The notes: generated by a model from the sequence alone, not told the origin. A DNA stretch of 64,000 nt from Rhodoferax ferrireducens T118 (GCF_000013605.1 NC_007908.1:4402001-4466000), one strand, 5' to 3'; shown: positions 9,381 through 19,168, counted from the stretch's first letter. Numbers and translations are program-made.

Positions 9381-10274
9381 TTACAGCATGGCTTTGAGCA
9401 GCTTGGCCAGTTCGGACGGATTGCGCGTGATCTTGAAACCACACTCCTCCATCACCGCCAGCTTGGCTTCGGCCGTGTCGCCACCACCCGAAATCAAGGC
9501 GCCGGCGTGACCCATGCGTTTGCCCGCAGGGGCGGTGACACCGGCAATAAAGCCAACAATCGGTTTCTTCATATTGGCTTTGCACCAGCGTGCTGCGTCG
9601 GCTTCGTCCGGGCCGCCGATTTCGCCAATCATGATGACCGCGTCGGTATCGGGGTCGTCGTTGAACAGGCGCATGATGTCGATGTGCTTGAGGCCATTGA
9701 TCGGGTCGCCGCCAATGCCGACGGCACTGGACTGACCGAGCCCAATTTCAGTCAGCTGCGCCACCGCTTCATAGGTGAGCGTGCCGGAGCGGCTAACCAC
9801 CCCAATACGGCCCTTGCGGTGAATGTGCGCGGGCATGATGCCGATCTTGATCTCGTCGGGCGTGATCAGGCCCGGGCAGTTGGGGCCGAGCAGCAGGGTT
9901 TCCTTGCCACCGGCCGCCACCTTGGCGCGCATTTTGTTGCGCACTTCGAGCATGTCCCGGATCGGGATGCCCTCGGTGATGCAGATCGCCAAGTCCAGGT
10001 CGGCCTCCACGGCCTCCCAGATCGCAGCGGCTGCGCCGGCCGGTGGCACGTAAATAACCGACACGGTCGCGCCAGTCTGGCTGGCGGCTTCCTTGACGGA
10101 GGCAAAAATCGGGATGTCAAAAATCTTCTCGCCCGCCTTTTTGGGGTTCACCCCGGCGACGAAACAGTTCTTGCCGTTGGCATATTCCTGGCACTTTTCG
10201 GTGTGAAACTGACCGGTCTTGCCGGTGATGCCTTGGGTGATGACTTTGGTGTCTTTATTGATGAGGATGGACAT
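9381..10274 (-). CDS. sucD: Succinyl-CoA synthetase (ADP-forming), alpha subunit
   Basis: 297 aa, close to the family norm. It has the N-terminal CoA-binding Rossmann domain (TKVITQGITGKTGQFHTE), the NCPGLITP segment, and the active-site histidine that is phosphorylated during catalysis, in KRMGHAGALISGG (His about 256). Together with SucC it interconverts succinyl-CoA and succinate plus NTP in the TCA cycle. It follows sucC by 19 bp in the same operon, and a strong terminator lies behind it. Confidence 0.98.
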   Translation of the reverse strand: MSILINKDTKVITQGITGKTGQFHTEKCQEYANGKNCFVAGVNPKKAGEKIFDIPIFASVKEAASQTGATVSVIYVPPAGAAAAIWEAVEADLDLAICITEGIPIRDMLEVRNKMRAKVAAGGKETLLLGPNCPGLITPDEIKIGIMPAHIHRKGRIGVVSRSGTLTYEAVAQLTEIGLGQSSAVGIGGDPINGLKHIDIMRLFNDDPDTDAVIMIGEIGGPDEADAARWCKANMKKPIVGFIAGVTAPAGKRMGHAGALISGGGDTAEAKLAVMEECGFKITRNPSELAKLLKAML

Positions 10275-10293
10275 GATTTGTTCCTAGTCAGTC

Positions 10294-11460
10294 TCAGGCT
10301 GCTTTAACGGCAGCCACCGCTTTTTGCGCTGCATCGGCCATGGTATCGGCGCTGATGATGGGCAGGCCGGATTCGGCCAGCAGTTTTTTGCCCAGCTCTT
10401 CGTTAGTGCCCTTCATGCGCACCACCAGCGGCACATTCAGGTTCACGGCCTTGCAAGCCGCAATGACGCCGGCCGCAATGGTGTCGCATTTCATGATGCC
10501 GCCAAAGATGTTGACCAGAATCACCTTGACGTTGGGGTTCTTCAGCATGATCTTGAAGGCTTCGGTCACCTTCTCGGGGGTGGCGCCGCCACCCACGTCC
10601 AGGAAGTTTGCCGGCGAGGCGCCAAACAACTTGATGGTGTCCATGGTCGCCATCGCCAGACCAGCGCCATTGACCAGGCAGCCGATGTTGCCGTCCAGGC
10701 TGATGTAGGCCAGGTCAAACTTGCTGGCTTCCACTTCGGCCGGGTCTTCTTCGTCGAGATCGCGGTAGGCCACGATCTCGGGATGGCGGAACAGCGCGTT
10801 GTCGTCAAAGTTGAACTTGGCGTCGATGGCCTTGATATTGCCATTGCCTTCCAGAATCATCGGGTTGATTTCAACCAGCGAGGCATCGGTGTCCATGTAG
10901 ACCTTGTAAACCTTTTGCAGCACGTCCACGGCTTGCGCGGTCGAGCCAGCAGGCACGCCGATGGCATTGGCCAGTTTGGTGGCTTGCGCAACGGTCAGGC
11001 CGGTGGCGGGGTCCACGATCTCGGTGATGATTTTCTCGGGCGTGTCGTGCGCCACGTCTTCAATCGACATGCCGCCCTCGCTGGAGACGATCATGGCCAC
11101 GCGCTGGCTGGCACGATCGGTCACGGCGGACACGTAGTATTCTTTTTGAATGTCAGCGCCGTCTTCAATCAGCAGGCGACGAACTTTTTGCCCTTCGGGG
11201 CCGGTTTGGTGCGTGACCAACTGCATGCCCAGGATTTCACCGGCGAGCTTTTTGACCTCGTCGATCGAGCGTGCCAACTTCACGCCGCCACCCTTGCCGC
11301 GGCCACCGGCGTGGATCTGGGCCTTGACCACCCAGACCGGGCCGCCGAGTTTTTGAGCGGCTTCCACCGCTTCTTGAACGGTGAAGGCCGGAATGCCGCG
11401 CGGCACCGGTACACCAGCTTGACGCAAGATTTCCTTGCCTTGGTACTCGTGAATTTTCAT
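10294..11460 (-). CDS. sucC: Succinyl-CoA synthetase (ADP-forming), beta subunit
   Basis: 388 aa, the usual length, when started at the ATG giving [16 protein letters not shown]; the open frame runs 34 codons further upstream but that part has no family similarity. The N-terminal ATP-grasp domain holds [19 protein letters not shown], and the C-terminal CoA-ligase domain carries [13 protein letters not shown]. It supplies the nucleotide- and succinate-binding subunit of the TCA-cycle enzyme. It is first in the sucCD operon and divergent from argC, with about 160 bp between them for promoters. Confidence 0.98.
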   Translation of the reverse strand: MKIHEYQGKEILRQAGVPVPRGIPAFTVQEAVEAAQKLGGPVWVVKAQIHAGGRGKGGGVKLARSIDEVKKLAGEILGMQLVTHQTGPEGQKVRRLLIEDGADIQKEYYVSAVTDRASQRVAMIVSSEGGMSIEDVAHDTPEKIITEIVDPATGLTVAQATKLANAIGVPAGSTAQAVDVLQKVYKVYMDTDASLVEINPMILEGNGNIKAIDAKFNFDDNALFRHPEIVAYRDLDEEDPAEVEASKFDLAYISLDGNIGCLVNGAGLAMATMDTIKLFGASPANFLDVGGGATPEKVTEAFKIMLKNPNVKVILVNIFGGIMKCDTIAAGVIAACKAVNLNVPLVVRMKGTNEELGKKLLAESGLPIISADTMADAAQKAVAAVKAA

Positions 11461-11621
11461 GAAGGCTCTCTCAGGAACAGGTAGTTTTTCATCCGGCGGC
11501 AGAGTTTGAGGACTCTGCGGCAGGCACTGGACAAAGCAGCCTCCAACTGTATCATGCTGCAATGCACCAAACTTGAGGCCAGCTGACAGGACCAGCCAGC
11601 ACCTCCCGACCGAGATGAACC

Positions 11622-12557
11622 ATGCACAAGATTTTTATTGACGGCGAGGCCGGTACCACCGGTCTGCAAATCCGTGAGCGCCTGCAAACCTTGCCAGGCA
11701 TCGAGCTGATCAGTATTGCGCCTGAACAGCGCAAGGATGCGGCCGCCAAGCGCGCCCTGATGGCACAGGTTGACCTGGTGGTGCTTTGTCTGCACGACGA
11801 AGCCGCGATTGAATCGGTCGCCATGATCGACGACATGGCGCGTGCCACCGGCCAGATCGGCCCCAAGATCATTGACGCCTCCACCGCGCACCGCACGGCG
11901 CCGGGCTGGGTGTTTGGTTTTCCGGAACTCGTTGCCGGGCAGCGGGAGGCGGTGTCCCAGGCACGCCGGGTCGCCAATCCGGGCTGCTACGCCACCGGGG
12001 CCATCGCACTGCTGCGCCCGCTCATTGATGCGGGCCTGATCCCCAAAGATTTCCCCATCACCCTGCCCGCCGTCAGCGGCTACTCGGGCGGTGGCCGCCC
12101 GATGATCGAGGCCTATGAAAATGGCTCGGCGCCCGCGTTTGAGCTGTACGCCCTGGGCTTGAAACACAAGCACATTCCCGAGATCATGAAATACACCGGC
12201 CTGCTACGGCGCCCCTTGTTCATCCCCTCAGTGGGCAATTTCAGGCAGGGCATGCTGGTGCAAGTGCCGCTGCATCTGGATCTCTTGCCGGGGCACGTGA
12301 GCGCGCAGGACTTGCAGGACGCGCTGACGCAGCATTACGCGGGCAGCGAGTGGGTCAGCGTGCTGCCCGCCACCCCGGACAACAAGCTCGATCCACTGGC
12401 ACTGGTAGACACCAACCGGATGGAACTGCGCGTGTTCGCCAACAGGCAAGTGCACGATGACTTTCACCACGCCGTGCTGGTGGCGCGCCTGGACAACCTG
12501 GGCAAAGGCGCCAGCGGCGCTGCGGTGCAGAACTTGCAGTTGATGCTGGGGCTGTAG
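11622..12557 (+). CDS. argC: N-acetyl-gamma-glutamyl-phosphate reductase (ArgC type 2)
   Basis: 311 aa, matching the shorter type 2 ArgC family. The N-terminal NADP-binding stretch [18 protein letters not shown] is characteristic. The catalytic cysteine sits in [10 protein letters not shown] (Cys122), and the [15 protein letters not shown] segment is conserved in this subfamily. It reduces N-acetylglutamyl phosphate to the semialdehyde in arginine synthesis. It is a single gene here, converging on recX, with a palindromic repeat in the gap between them. Confidence 0.97.
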   Translation: MHKIFIDGEAGTTGLQIRERLQTLPGIELISIAPEQRKDAAAKRALMAQVDLVVLCLHDEAAIESVAMIDDMARATGQIGPKIIDASTAHRTAPGWVFGFPELVAGQREAVSQARRVANPGCYATGAIALLRPLIDAGLIPKDFPITLPAVSGYSGGGRPMIEAYENGSAPAFELYALGLKHKHIPEIMKYTGLLRRPLFIPSVGNFRQGMLVQVPLHLDLLPGHVSAQDLQDALTQHYAGSEWVSVLPATPDNKLDPLALVDTNRMELRVFANRQVHDDFHHAVLVARLDNLGKGASGAAVQNLQLMLGL

Positions 12558-12566
12558 CTTACCAAA

Positions 12567-12630
12567 TTAGCTATGATATTGATAGCTAACTACGCTTATT
12601 TAACGTGGGCTAGAGCTTGATTTGGCTTAC
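12567..12630. repeat. Palindromic intergenic repeat, copy A
   Basis: It begins with perfect 8-bp arms TTAGCTAT / ATAGCTAA around a 7-nt loop, followed by a tail ACTACGCTTATTT...GGGCTAGAG. Related sequences occur in opposite orientation at 27711-27772 and inside a coding region at 28608-28668. I recognise this as the small repeat scattered through Comamonadaceae genomes. It lies between the convergent argC and recX genes and could act as a bidirectional terminator hairpin. Confidence 0.65.
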
Positions 12631-12638
12631 AAAACAAG

Positions 12639-13100
12639 TCAACAGCCGGTTCCGTCGTCCTGCCGCCCGGCGACCACACGCCGGATCACTTCAGCGTTAA
12701 ACCCCCGTGCCGCCAGAAACCGCATCTGGCGCGCCGCGTCGGCGCCGTCCACCGCCGCCGTGCCAAATTTTTTCTGCCAGACCGCCCGCGCCCGCTCGTG
12801 TTCCGAGGCCTGCAGGCCGGCCAGCGCGGCGCTGACCGCTTGGGGCTCCAGGCCTTTGCCTTGCAGCTCTTGCTTGATGCGTGCCGTGCCCAGCTTGGCG
12901 GCGCGTCGGTACAGCACCGACTCAATCACCCGCTGCTCGTTGATAAAACCCTTGGCTTGCAGCTCATCGAGGGCCTGAGCCAAGCTGCCGGGCTCTTCTT
13001 CAAAACGCTGCAGCTTTTGCATCAGCTCGGCGCGCGAATGCTCGCGGCCACTGAGCAGCCGCAAGGCGCGGCCTTTGAGCGAAGGTTGGACAAATGACAC
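12639..13100 (-). CDS. recX: Regulatory protein RecX
   Basis: 153 aa, basic and Ala/Leu-rich, with the three-helix repeats of RecX (LKGRALRLLSGREHSRAEL, then KGFINEQRVIESVLYRRA). It sits 5 bp behind recA on the same strand, the classical arrangement. RecX binds RecA filaments and limits their extension, so co-transcription gives an SOS-induced brake. The C-terminal RFLAARGFNAEVIRRVV motif is also family-typical. Confidence 0.95.
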   Translation of the reverse strand: MSFVQPSLKGRALRLLSGREHSRAELMQKLQRFEEEPGSLAQALDELQAKGFINEQRVIESVLYRRAAKLGTARIKQELQGKGLEPQAVSAALAGLQASEHERARAVWQKKFGTAAVDGADAARQMRFLAARGFNAEVIRRVVAGRQDDGTGC

Positions 13101-13105
13101 GAGAA

Positions 13106-14209
13106 CTAGGCCGCCTTTTTGCTGGCCGCTTTGGCTTTGACATCGGGCTCCGGGGCGCCTGGCAACAAGGGAATGCCGAGCGAGGCGCGCACCTTGTTTT
13201 CGATCTCTTGCGACAGCGCGGGGTTCTCGCGCAGGAAGTCGCGCGCATTGTCACGGCCCTGGCCGATTTTCTCGCCGTTGTAGGCATACCAGGCGCCCGA
13301 CTTGTCAAGGATGTTGGCATTCACGCCCATGTCGATGATCTCGCCCTGGCGGCTGATGCCCTCGCCGAACAAAATGTCGAATTCAGCCGTCTTGAACGGC
13401 GGCGCCACCTTGTTCTTGACGACCTTGACCTTGGTTTCGTTGCCAATCGCCACGTCGCCTTTTTTGATGGTGCCGGTACGCCGGATATCGAGTCGCACCG
13501 AGGCGTAGAACTTCAGCGCATTGCCGCCGGTGGTGGTCTCGGGGCTGCCAAACATGACGCCAATCTTCATGCGAATCTGGTTGATGAAGATCACCATGCA
13601 GTTGGTCTTCTTGATGTGGGCCGTGAGTTTGCGCAGCGCCTGGCTCATCAGCCGGGCTTGCAGGCCGGGCAAGGAGTCGCCCATTTCGCCCTCCAGTTCG
13701 GCCTTGGGCGTCAGCGCCGCGACCGAGTCGACCACGATCAGGTCCACCGCACCCGAGCGCACCAGACTGTCCACGATTTCCAGCGCCTGCTCACCGGTAT
13801 CGGGCTGGCTGATCAGCAGGTCTTGCAGATTGACACCCAGGTTTTGGGCGTACTGGATATCGAGCGCGTGCTCGGCGTCGATAAAGGCGCACTGGCCACC
13901 GGTTTTTTGCATTTCGGCAATCACCTGCAGCGTGAGCGTGGTCTTGCCGGAGGACTCCGGGCCGTAGATCTCGACCACCCGGCCGCGCGGCAGACCGCCA
14001 ACACCCAAGGCAATGTCCAGCCCCAAGGAGCCGGTCGATACCACCTGGATGTCTTCGATCACCTCACCCTCGCCCAGGCGCATGATGGTGCCCTTGCCAA
14101 ACTGCTTCTCGATCTGGGCCAGCGCCACTTGCAGGGCTTTGGCTTTTTCGCTGTTGATCGGGGTGGGAGCGGGTGTGGGGGCCTTGAGGGCGACGACGGG
14201 TGCATCCAT
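13106..14209 (-). CDS. recA: Recombinase RecA
   Basis: 367 aa when started at [11 protein letters not shown], which has AGGAG five bases upstream; 17 further codons are open but unlikely to be translated. It has Walker A GPESSGKT (83-90), the [19 protein letters not shown]alker B region, loop L2 around [11 protein letters not shown], and a C-terminal acidic/lysine tail. RecA drives homologous recombination and triggers LexA autocleavage. A candidate promoter and LexA box lie upstream and recX follows. Confidence 0.98.
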   Translation of the reverse strand: MDAPVVALKAPTPAPTPINSEKAKALQVALAQIEKQFGKGTIMRLGEGEVIEDIQVVSTGSLGLDIALGVGGLPRGRVVEIYGPESSGKTTLTLQVIAEMQKTGGQCAFIDAEHALDIQYAQNLGVNLQDLLISQPDTGEQALEIVDSLVRSGAVDLIVVDSVAALTPKAELEGEMGDSLPGLQARLMSQALRKLTAHIKKTNCMVIFINQIRMKIGVMFGSPETTTGGNALKFYASVRLDIRRTGTIKKGDVAIGNETKVKVVKNKVAPPFKTAEFDILFGEGISRQGEIIDMGVNANILDKSGAWYAYNGEKIGQGRDNARDFLRENPALSQEIENKVRASLGIPLLPGAPEPDVKAKAASKKAA

Positions 14210-14280
14210 GAAAATCTCCTTGAAATAAGAACCGGTTGAATCTGCGTAAATCTGCCGCATCCTCTGGCTTTAATGACAGG

Positions 14281-14296
14281 CTGGATGCTTGAACAG
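14281..14296. promoter_or_regulatory. Candidate LexA (SOS) box upstream of recA
   Basis: Read on the minus strand, CTGTTCAAGCATCCAG fits the minimal CTG-N10-CAG LexA pattern and is preceded by TA as in the consensus. It lies about 72 bp before the recA start codon, immediately downstream of a plausible -10 hexamer, where repressor binding would block initiation. The core is less AT-rich than the best sites, so this is a moderate-strength match. Confidence 0.5.
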
Positions 14297-14297
14297 T

Positions 14298-14327
14298 AGT
14301 TTAGCGGCTGTTGTTCAAATCTGTAAA
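14298..14327 (-). promoter_or_regulatory. Candidate recA promoter
   Basis: On the minus strand a -35-like TTTACA is separated by 18 bp from a -10-like TAAACT, and the putative LexA site begins directly after the -10. Hexamers were matched by eye. Position and SOS-site overlap support it more than the hexamer scores do. Confidence 0.35.
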
Positions 14328-14363
14328 TACATTTTTTAGTCAATTTGGCTTACTATCTAGGCT

Positions 14364-14903
14364 ATGTTTGAACGACCCGACTTGGCCCGGTCTGGCGCCC
14401 TCGCCCCGCAGCCGCGGGAGGCGACGCCCGCAGCGCAAGCGGGCCTGCCCGACGCCTGGCGCCAGGCGCATGTAGGTCATTGGCTGGGCCAGGCGCTGCA
14501 AAAGTTTGATGCCCGCGTGCTGGCGCTGATGGCGCGGAATGACGACGTGCCGCTGGCGCTGTCGAACCTGGCAGCGCGCGGGCGTTTGAGCGCCTCCCAC
14601 ATCCACATCACGCGGCACCTGGCGCAGGGCGGCGCCCGCCTGACCGAGCTGGCGCAGCGCGCCGGCATGACGAAGCAGGCCATGGGCAAGCTGGTGGATC
14701 AATGCGAAGCCTGGGGCCTGGTCTTGCGCGTACCGGACGCGCACGATGCCCGGGCGCGTAGCATTGTGTTTACCCCCGTGGGCCTGAGCTGGCTGCAGGC
14801 ATACCGGCAAGCGGTGGTGCAGGCACAGGCCGAACTGCGCACGGCGGTCGGCACGGAAGTGGCCACGGTCATGGCGCTTGGCCTGGAAGCGTATGCCGCG
14901 TGA
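14364..14903 (+). CDS. MarR-family transcriptional regulator
   Basis: 179 aa with a central winged-helix domain. ASHIHITRHLAQGGARLTELAQRAGMTKQAMGKLVDQCEAWG reads as recognition helix and wing, with the typical 'RAGMTKQAMGKLVD' core, followed by VLRVPDAHDARARSIVFT. N- and C-terminal helices would form the dimer interface. It is divergent from recA, which is its common neighbour in Comamonadaceae. The ligand and targets are not evident; autoregulation is likely for the family. Confidence 0.9.
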   Translation: MFERPDLARSGALAPQPREATPAAQAGLPDAWRQAHVGHWLGQALQKFDARVLALMARNDDVPLALSNLAARGRLSASHIHITRHLAQGGARLTELAQRAGMTKQAMGKLVDQCEAWGLVLRVPDAHDARARSIVFTPVGLSWLQAYRQAVVQAQAELRTAVGTEVATVMALGLEAYAA

Positions 14904-15000
14904 ATGTCAGCCGCGTTTGATGAAATACAGTGCCCCCGCCTAGAATCGGCTGACAAGAGCCTGACAAGGTCTCAGGCACCACCCCAATGAGGAGTCAAAG

Positions 15001-15675
15001 ATGCGAATTCTGATTGCCGAAGATGATCAGGTACTGGCTGACGGCCTGCTGCGAACCCTGCGCAGTTCGGGCGCCGCCGTCGACCATGTCGCCAGCGGAA
15101 CGGAAGCCGACGCCGCGCTGATGACCAACACCGAATTCGACCTGTTGATCCTGGACCTGGGCCTGCCCAAAATGCACGGACTCGAAGTCTTGAAGAAACT
15201 GCGCGCCCGCGGCTCCGCGCTGCCGGTGCTGATCCTGACCGCCGCCGACGGCGTGGAAGAACGCGTCAAAGGGCTGGACCTGGGCGCCGATGACTACATG
15301 GCCAAGCCCTTTAGCCTACATGAACTTGAAGCACGGGTACGCGCGTTAAGCCGCCGCGGCATGGGCTCGGCCAGCAGCACCATCAAGCACGGCCCCTTGA
15401 TTTATGACCAGTCCGGCCGTGTCGCCACCATCGACGGCGTGATGGTGGAGCTGTCGGCCCGTGAGCTCGGGCTGCTCGAAGTGATGCTGCAGCGCGTCGG
15501 CCGTCTGGTGAGCAAGGACCAGCTGGTCGAGCGACTCTGTGAATGGGGCGAAGAGGTGAGCAACAACGCCATTGAGGTCTACATCCATCGTCTGCGCAAA
15601 AAAATTGAAAAAGGCCCCATCCGCATTGCCACGGTGCGCGGCCTGGGCTACTGCCTGGAAAAAATTCCCAAATAA
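15001..15675 (+). CDS. OmpR/PhoB-family response regulator (TctD/QseB-like)
   Basis: 224 aa. The receiver domain (1-120) has the acidic pair EDD at 7-9, the phospho-acceptor Asp52 in LLILDLGLPKMHG, and the KPF lysine near 103. A winged-helix DNA-binding domain (about 125-220) ends VYIHRLRKKI...IATVRGLGYCLE. The gene starts 6 bp after GAGGAG and is followed 30 bp later by a histidine kinase, so the pair is one two-component system. The signal cannot be told. Confidence 0.95.
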   Translation: MRILIAEDDQVLADGLLRTLRSSGAAVDHVASGTEADAALMTNTEFDLLILDLGLPKMHGLEVLKKLRARGSALPVLILTAADGVEERVKGLDLGADDYMAKPFSLHELEARVRALSRRGMGSASSTIKHGPLIYDQSGRVATIDGVMVELSARELGLLEVMLQRVGRLVSKDQLVERLCEWGEEVSNNAIEVYIHRLRKKIEKGPIRIATVRGLGYCLEKIPK

Positions 15676-15705
15676 TTTGATGAGGTCGCCTCGGCGCGCA
15701 GCACC

Positions 15706-17160
15706 GTGACTATTCCCCACCACGAACAGCGTTCCCTGTTCGGTGAAATCCTGGACTGGATGCTCACGCCCCTGTTGTTGCTGTGGCCGGTCAGTCTGGT
15801 GTTGACCTGGCTGGTCGCTCAAAACATTGCCGGCAAGCCGTTTGACCGGGCACTGGAGTACAACGTGCGGGCGCTGGCGCAGCTGGTCACCATCAGCGAC
15901 CAGCGGGCGCAATTTCAGCTGCCACTGCCAGCGCGCGAACTGCTTCGTGCCAACGACGCTGACACGGTCTATTACCAGGTGCTGGGCACGCGCGGCGAGT
16001 ACCTGAGCGGCGAGCGTGAGATGCCCTTGCCGCCCAAGGAAGAGGCCCTCGAGCCGGGGGAGGTTCGCGTTCGCGACGACGTGGTGCACGGCGACGAGGT
16101 CAAGGTCGCCTACACCTGGGTCAAGCTGCCGCTGCCCGGCGCCAAACCGGCGCTGGTGCAGGTGGCTGAAACCCTGGAAAAACGGTCCCTGCTGGCGACC
16201 GAAATTGTCAAGGGCGTGATGTTGCCGCAGTTTGCCATCCTGCCCATGGCGGTGCTGCTGGTGTGGCTGGCGCTGGTGCAGGCCATCAAGCCGCTGCATC
16301 AGCTCGAAGAGCGCATTCGGGCGCGCAAACCCGATGACTTGAGCCCGATCGAGGCGCAGGCCGTCCCGCTGGAAGTCGCACCCCTGGTGCATTCGGTCAA
16401 CGACCTCCTGCTGCGGCTGAAAGATTCGATTGCGACCCAAAAGCGTTTTCTGGCCGACGCGGCCCATCAGCTCAAGACACCGCTGGCGGGGCTGCGCATG
16501 CAGGCGGAACTGGCGCAACGCGAGGGGGCGAGCGCCGAAGAGTTGAAACAATCGCTGCGCCAGATCGGCCGCGCCAGTATCCGGGCGACCCACAGCGTCA
16601 ACCAGTTGCTGGCGCTGGCACGGGCCGAAAGCAGTGGCCAGGCGATGCCGCGCCAGGTCTGCGATCTGGCCGAACTGACCATGGCGGTGGTGCGCGATTG
16701 CGTACCCAGGGCGATTGAAAAACAGATTGATCTGGGTTATGAAGGCACGCAACCGGGCACCGAGTCAGGCCAGTTGGCGGGTAACCCGACGCTGATCAAG
16801 GAGCTGATACGCAACCTGGTGGACAACGCCATCAACTACACGCCGTCCAGCCTGAGCCAACCCGGCGTCATCACGGCGCGGGTGCTGACCGACCCGTTTG
16901 GCAAGACGCTGATGCTGCAGGTGGAGGACTCCGGCCCCGGCGTGCCGGAGGTCGAGCGCGAGCTGATCTTCCAACCCTTTTACCGCGCGCTGGGGACCGA
17001 GGCCGATGGCACCGGCTTGGGCTTGCCGATCGTGATGGAAATCGCGCACCAGCACAACGCCACGGTCAGCCTGGAGCCCACCCACCCCGGGCAGACGCGC
17101 CCGGGGGCCCGCTTCAGCGTGCGCTTTTGGGCCAGCAGTTCTGAGGCGGCGCCGGCCTGA
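15706..17160 (+). CDS. Sensor histidine kinase (TctE/QseC-like)
   Basis: 484 aa with a GTG start. Membrane helices at about 17-37 and 168-190 flank a periplasmic sensor region of the TctE N-terminal type. A HAMP-like segment leads to the dimerisation helix with phospho-accepting His254 in ADAAHQLKTPL. The ATP-binding domain has an N box (LIRNLVDNAINYTP, about 368), DSGPGVPE (about 408) and GTGLGLP (about 436). It should phosphorylate the regulator encoded just upstream. Small carboxylates are the best-known ligands of this subfamily, but that is not demonstrable here. Confidence 0.95.
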   Translation: MTIPHHEQRSLFGEILDWMLTPLLLLWPVSLVLTWLVAQNIAGKPFDRALEYNVRALAQLVTISDQRAQFQLPLPARELLRANDADTVYYQVLGTRGEYLSGEREMPLPPKEEALEPGEVRVRDDVVHGDEVKVAYTWVKLPLPGAKPALVQVAETLEKRSLLATEIVKGVMLPQFAILPMAVLLVWLALVQAIKPLHQLEERIRARKPDDLSPIEAQAVPLEVAPLVHSVNDLLLRLKDSIATQKRFLADAAHQLKTPLAGLRMQAELAQREGASAEELKQSLRQIGRASIRATHSVNQLLALARAESSGQAMPRQVCDLAELTMAVVRDCVPRAIEKQIDLGYEGTQPGTESGQLAGNPTLIKELIRNLVDNAINYTPSSLSQPGVITARVLTDPFGKTLMLQVEDSGPGVPEVERELIFQPFYRALGTEADGTGLGLPIVMEIAHQHNATVSLEPTHPGQTRPGARFSVRFWASSSEAAPA

Positions 17161-17175
17161 CGCCCGGACGCGAAC

Positions 17176-17835
17176 TCACGAGCACGGGCTCAAGGCCTTG
17201 TCTGCCAGCGCGGGCTTGAGCGCATCGAGCTTGCCGCGCAGCGCTTCATCGGCCGCGGGCAGCCGCAGCATCACACCGCGCACCTCGGCGCGCTCCGGCA
17301 GCACCCGCGCCGTGCGCACACCGCGCTGGACCAGGACGGCGAGTGCGGCATTGGCCGCTGCCTGCGTCTCGTAGCCGCCCAGCGACAGTCCCGGGCGCAA
17401 CGCCGGGTCTTTCAAGGGCTCAATTTTCAGCTTCAAGCCGGCGAGCTCAGCACTTTTTTTCGCCAGTGCCTCGGCATTGGCGAATTTGCCCATGTAGACG
17501 ATCCAGCGCCCGGGCTCCAGGACCGGGTCCAGCGACCATGCGCCTGCGGGCAAATCTGCCGCGACCAGTGCCTCGCGCAGCAGCGTGGCCTGAGCCCCCT
17601 CAAACACGCCCGCCTGCCAGCACGTGCCGGGCTTGGGTGCCACGGGCGGCGCTGCAGTCAGGCGCAACTCCTGCACCGTGCGCACCTGCAAGGCCCCGGG
17701 TTTGATCTGCTGGGCCAGGCGCTGGGGTTCCGTCTGCGCTGCGGGTGCAAGCCCCAAAGACTGCAAAAAACCCTGCGACCAGGCGAAGTAAAGACCATTG
17801 ATCAGCAGCAGGGCCAGGACAAAAGAACGCAACAT
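17176..17835 (-). CDS. SPOR-domain membrane-anchored protein
   Basis: 219 aa. One N-terminal membrane helix (FVLALLLINGLYFAWSQGF) is followed by a periplasmic region. The fold from about 70 to 215 matches the SPOR-like beta-alpha-beta pattern (CWQAGVFEGAQATLLREAL; WIVYMGKFANAEALAKKSAEL; SLGGYETQAAANAALAVL). SPOR domains bind denuded peptidoglycan glycans at septa. It lies 40 bp downstream of birA on the same strand, an arrangement common in Burkholderiales. Its precise partner is unknown. Confidence 0.75.
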   Translation of the reverse strand: MLRSFVLALLLINGLYFAWSQGFLQSLGLAPAAQTEPQRLAQQIKPGALQVRTVQELRLTAAPPVAPKPGTCWQAGVFEGAQATLLREALVAADLPAGAWSLDPVLEPGRWIVYMGKFANAEALAKKSAELAGLKLKIEPLKDPALRPGLSLGGYETQAAANAALAVLVQRGVRTARVLPERAEVRGVMLRLPAADEALRGKLDALKPALADKALSPCS

Positions 17836-17875
17836 GGTCGATAGAGTGCCGGCAAGCGGTCTTCGCTGGGGAGGG

Positions 17876-18682
17876 CTAGAGATTTTCGTAGGGCGGCGGG
17901 TTCAGGGGCCGCAAACTCACTTCGGAGCTGGTGACTTTCTTCAGGCCGTGCGCCGTGTGCACCAGCAAGGCGCCCATGCCATCCACCCCCTGCGCAACAC
18001 CCGTCGTGCCGTCGCTGAGAGTAACGGCCAGGCCGCCCAACGCGTCCCGCTCATTAAAACCGGCCTGGAAGGTTGAAAACCCGTTGGCCTCGAATAGCTT
18101 GAGCGCTCGCACCAGCGGCGCGGCAATGCGCAGCAGCGCCTCTGGCGCTTCGACGCCTGGCAACACCTCGCCCAGCCAAGCCGGCGGCGTGCTCAAGCCG
18201 GTGGCCGCACGCGGTTTCATGTTGATGCCGACGCCCACCACGGCATAGCGAGCCTCGGGGGTGTCGGCCAGATTGGCGGTTTCAATCAGAATGCCCGCCA
18301 GCTTGCGGTCGCGCAGCCACACATCATTGGGCCACTTCAAACGCAGATCGGGATGAAGACTGCGGACCACGCTGACACCCACGGCCAGGGACAGGCCAGA
18401 CCAGTCCAGCGGCGCCAATGGCAAGCCAAGCGAGAAAGTGAGGGAACCCTCGCTGCCCAGTTTGGCGTCGGCGCCTGTGTCACTGAACCACTGCCGCCCC
18501 AAACGCCCGCGCCCGGCGGTTTGCTGCCCGGCCACCAGCAGCACCGGCTCCAGCCGCCCGGCACGGGCGCGGCGCATCAACTCGCTGTTGGTGGAATCGA
18601 TTTGGGGCAGCCACTCGGCGCGAAAGCCGGGCAGGTCGGGCAGCACGGCCTCCCGGATGGCGTCCATGACGTGGGTGTCCAT
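17876..18682 (-). CDS. birA: Biotin--[acetyl-CoA-carboxylase] ligase
   Basis: 268 aa. It is the short, catalytic-only form without the N-terminal helix-turn-helix of E. coli BirA, so it should modify but not repress. The biotinyl-5'-AMP-binding loop is visible (AGQQTAGRGRLGRQW), as are LKWPNDVW and the lysine-bearing KLAGILIE. It attaches biotin to the carrier protein of acetyl-CoA carboxylase and related enzymes. It is followed by the SPOR-domain gene and preceded 6 bp upstream by a SET-domain gene. Confidence 0.93.
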   Translation of the reverse strand: MDTHVMDAIREAVLPDLPGFRAEWLPQIDSTNSELMRRARAGRLEPVLLVAGQQTAGRGRLGRQWFSDTGADAKLGSEGSLTFSLGLPLAPLDWSGLSLAVGVSVVRSLHPDLRLKWPNDVWLRDRKLAGILIETANLADTPEARYAVVGVGINMKPRAATGLSTPPAWLGEVLPGVEAPEALLRIAAPLVRALKLFEANGFSTFQAGFNERDALGGLAVTLSDGTTGVAQGVDGMGALLVHTAHGLKKVTSSEVSLRPLNPPPYENL

Positions 18683-18688
18683 GCCTCG

Positions 18689-19168
18689 TCAGCGGCGGCC
18701 GCGTTTGGGCGCCAGCAGCGTGCCGCGGCACTTGGCGGAACCACACCAGCACGGGTATTCGGCCTTGAGCTTGGGGGTGTAACGCTCGTCGATGATCAGG
18801 CCATAGTCGTAATTGAGCTCTTCGCCCGCCTCGATGTTGCGCAAGGCCTTGATGAAGATGCGGCCGTTTTGCTCTTCGGCCTCGCAGTTCGGGTCGCACG
18901 CATGGTTGATCCAGCGCGACGAGTTGCCACCGTACAGCGCATCAATCACATGGTTTTCATCCACGTGAAAATAAAACGTGTGGTTTGGGTTGCCCGGGTC
19001 ATGGGGATGGCGCGCCTGCGCCTCGGGCCAGCTGATGATCTCGCCCACGTACTCGATCAGGGTTTCGCCCTCGGCAATCGGCTGCACGGCAAACACTCCC
19101 TTGCCATGGACGCCGGAGCGCCGGGTTTGAATGCGGCGATTGCCTGCGGCGACGTTTTTTTTGCTCAC
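18689..19168 (-). CDS. SET-domain protein (putative protein-lysine methyltransferase)
   Basis: 159 aa, consisting almost entirely of a SET domain. It shows RRSGVHGKGVFAVQPIAEGE, YVGEIISWPEA, SRWINHACDPNCEAEEQ (the NHxCxPN AdoMet/knot motif), and ELNYDYG. A post-SET-like cysteine cluster, CWCGSAKCRGTLL, closes the protein. Such bacterial SET proteins are widespread in Burkholderiales, and their substrates are mostly unknown. Its spacing suggests an operon with birA. Confidence 0.9.
   Translation of the reverse strand: MSKKNVAAGNRRIQTRRSGVHGKGVFAVQPIAEGETLIEYVGEIISWPEAQARHPHDPGNPNHTFYFHVDENHVIDALYGGNSSRWINHACDPNCEAEEQNGRIFIKALRNIEAGEELNYDYGLIIDERYTPKLKAEYPCWCGSAKCRGTLLAPKRGRR

Noticed and set aside
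9342..11484. Long plus-strand open frames opposite sucD and sucC (321 and 386 codons)
   Set aside because: Antisense to housekeeping genes with clear motifs. No ribosome-binding site or family similarity.
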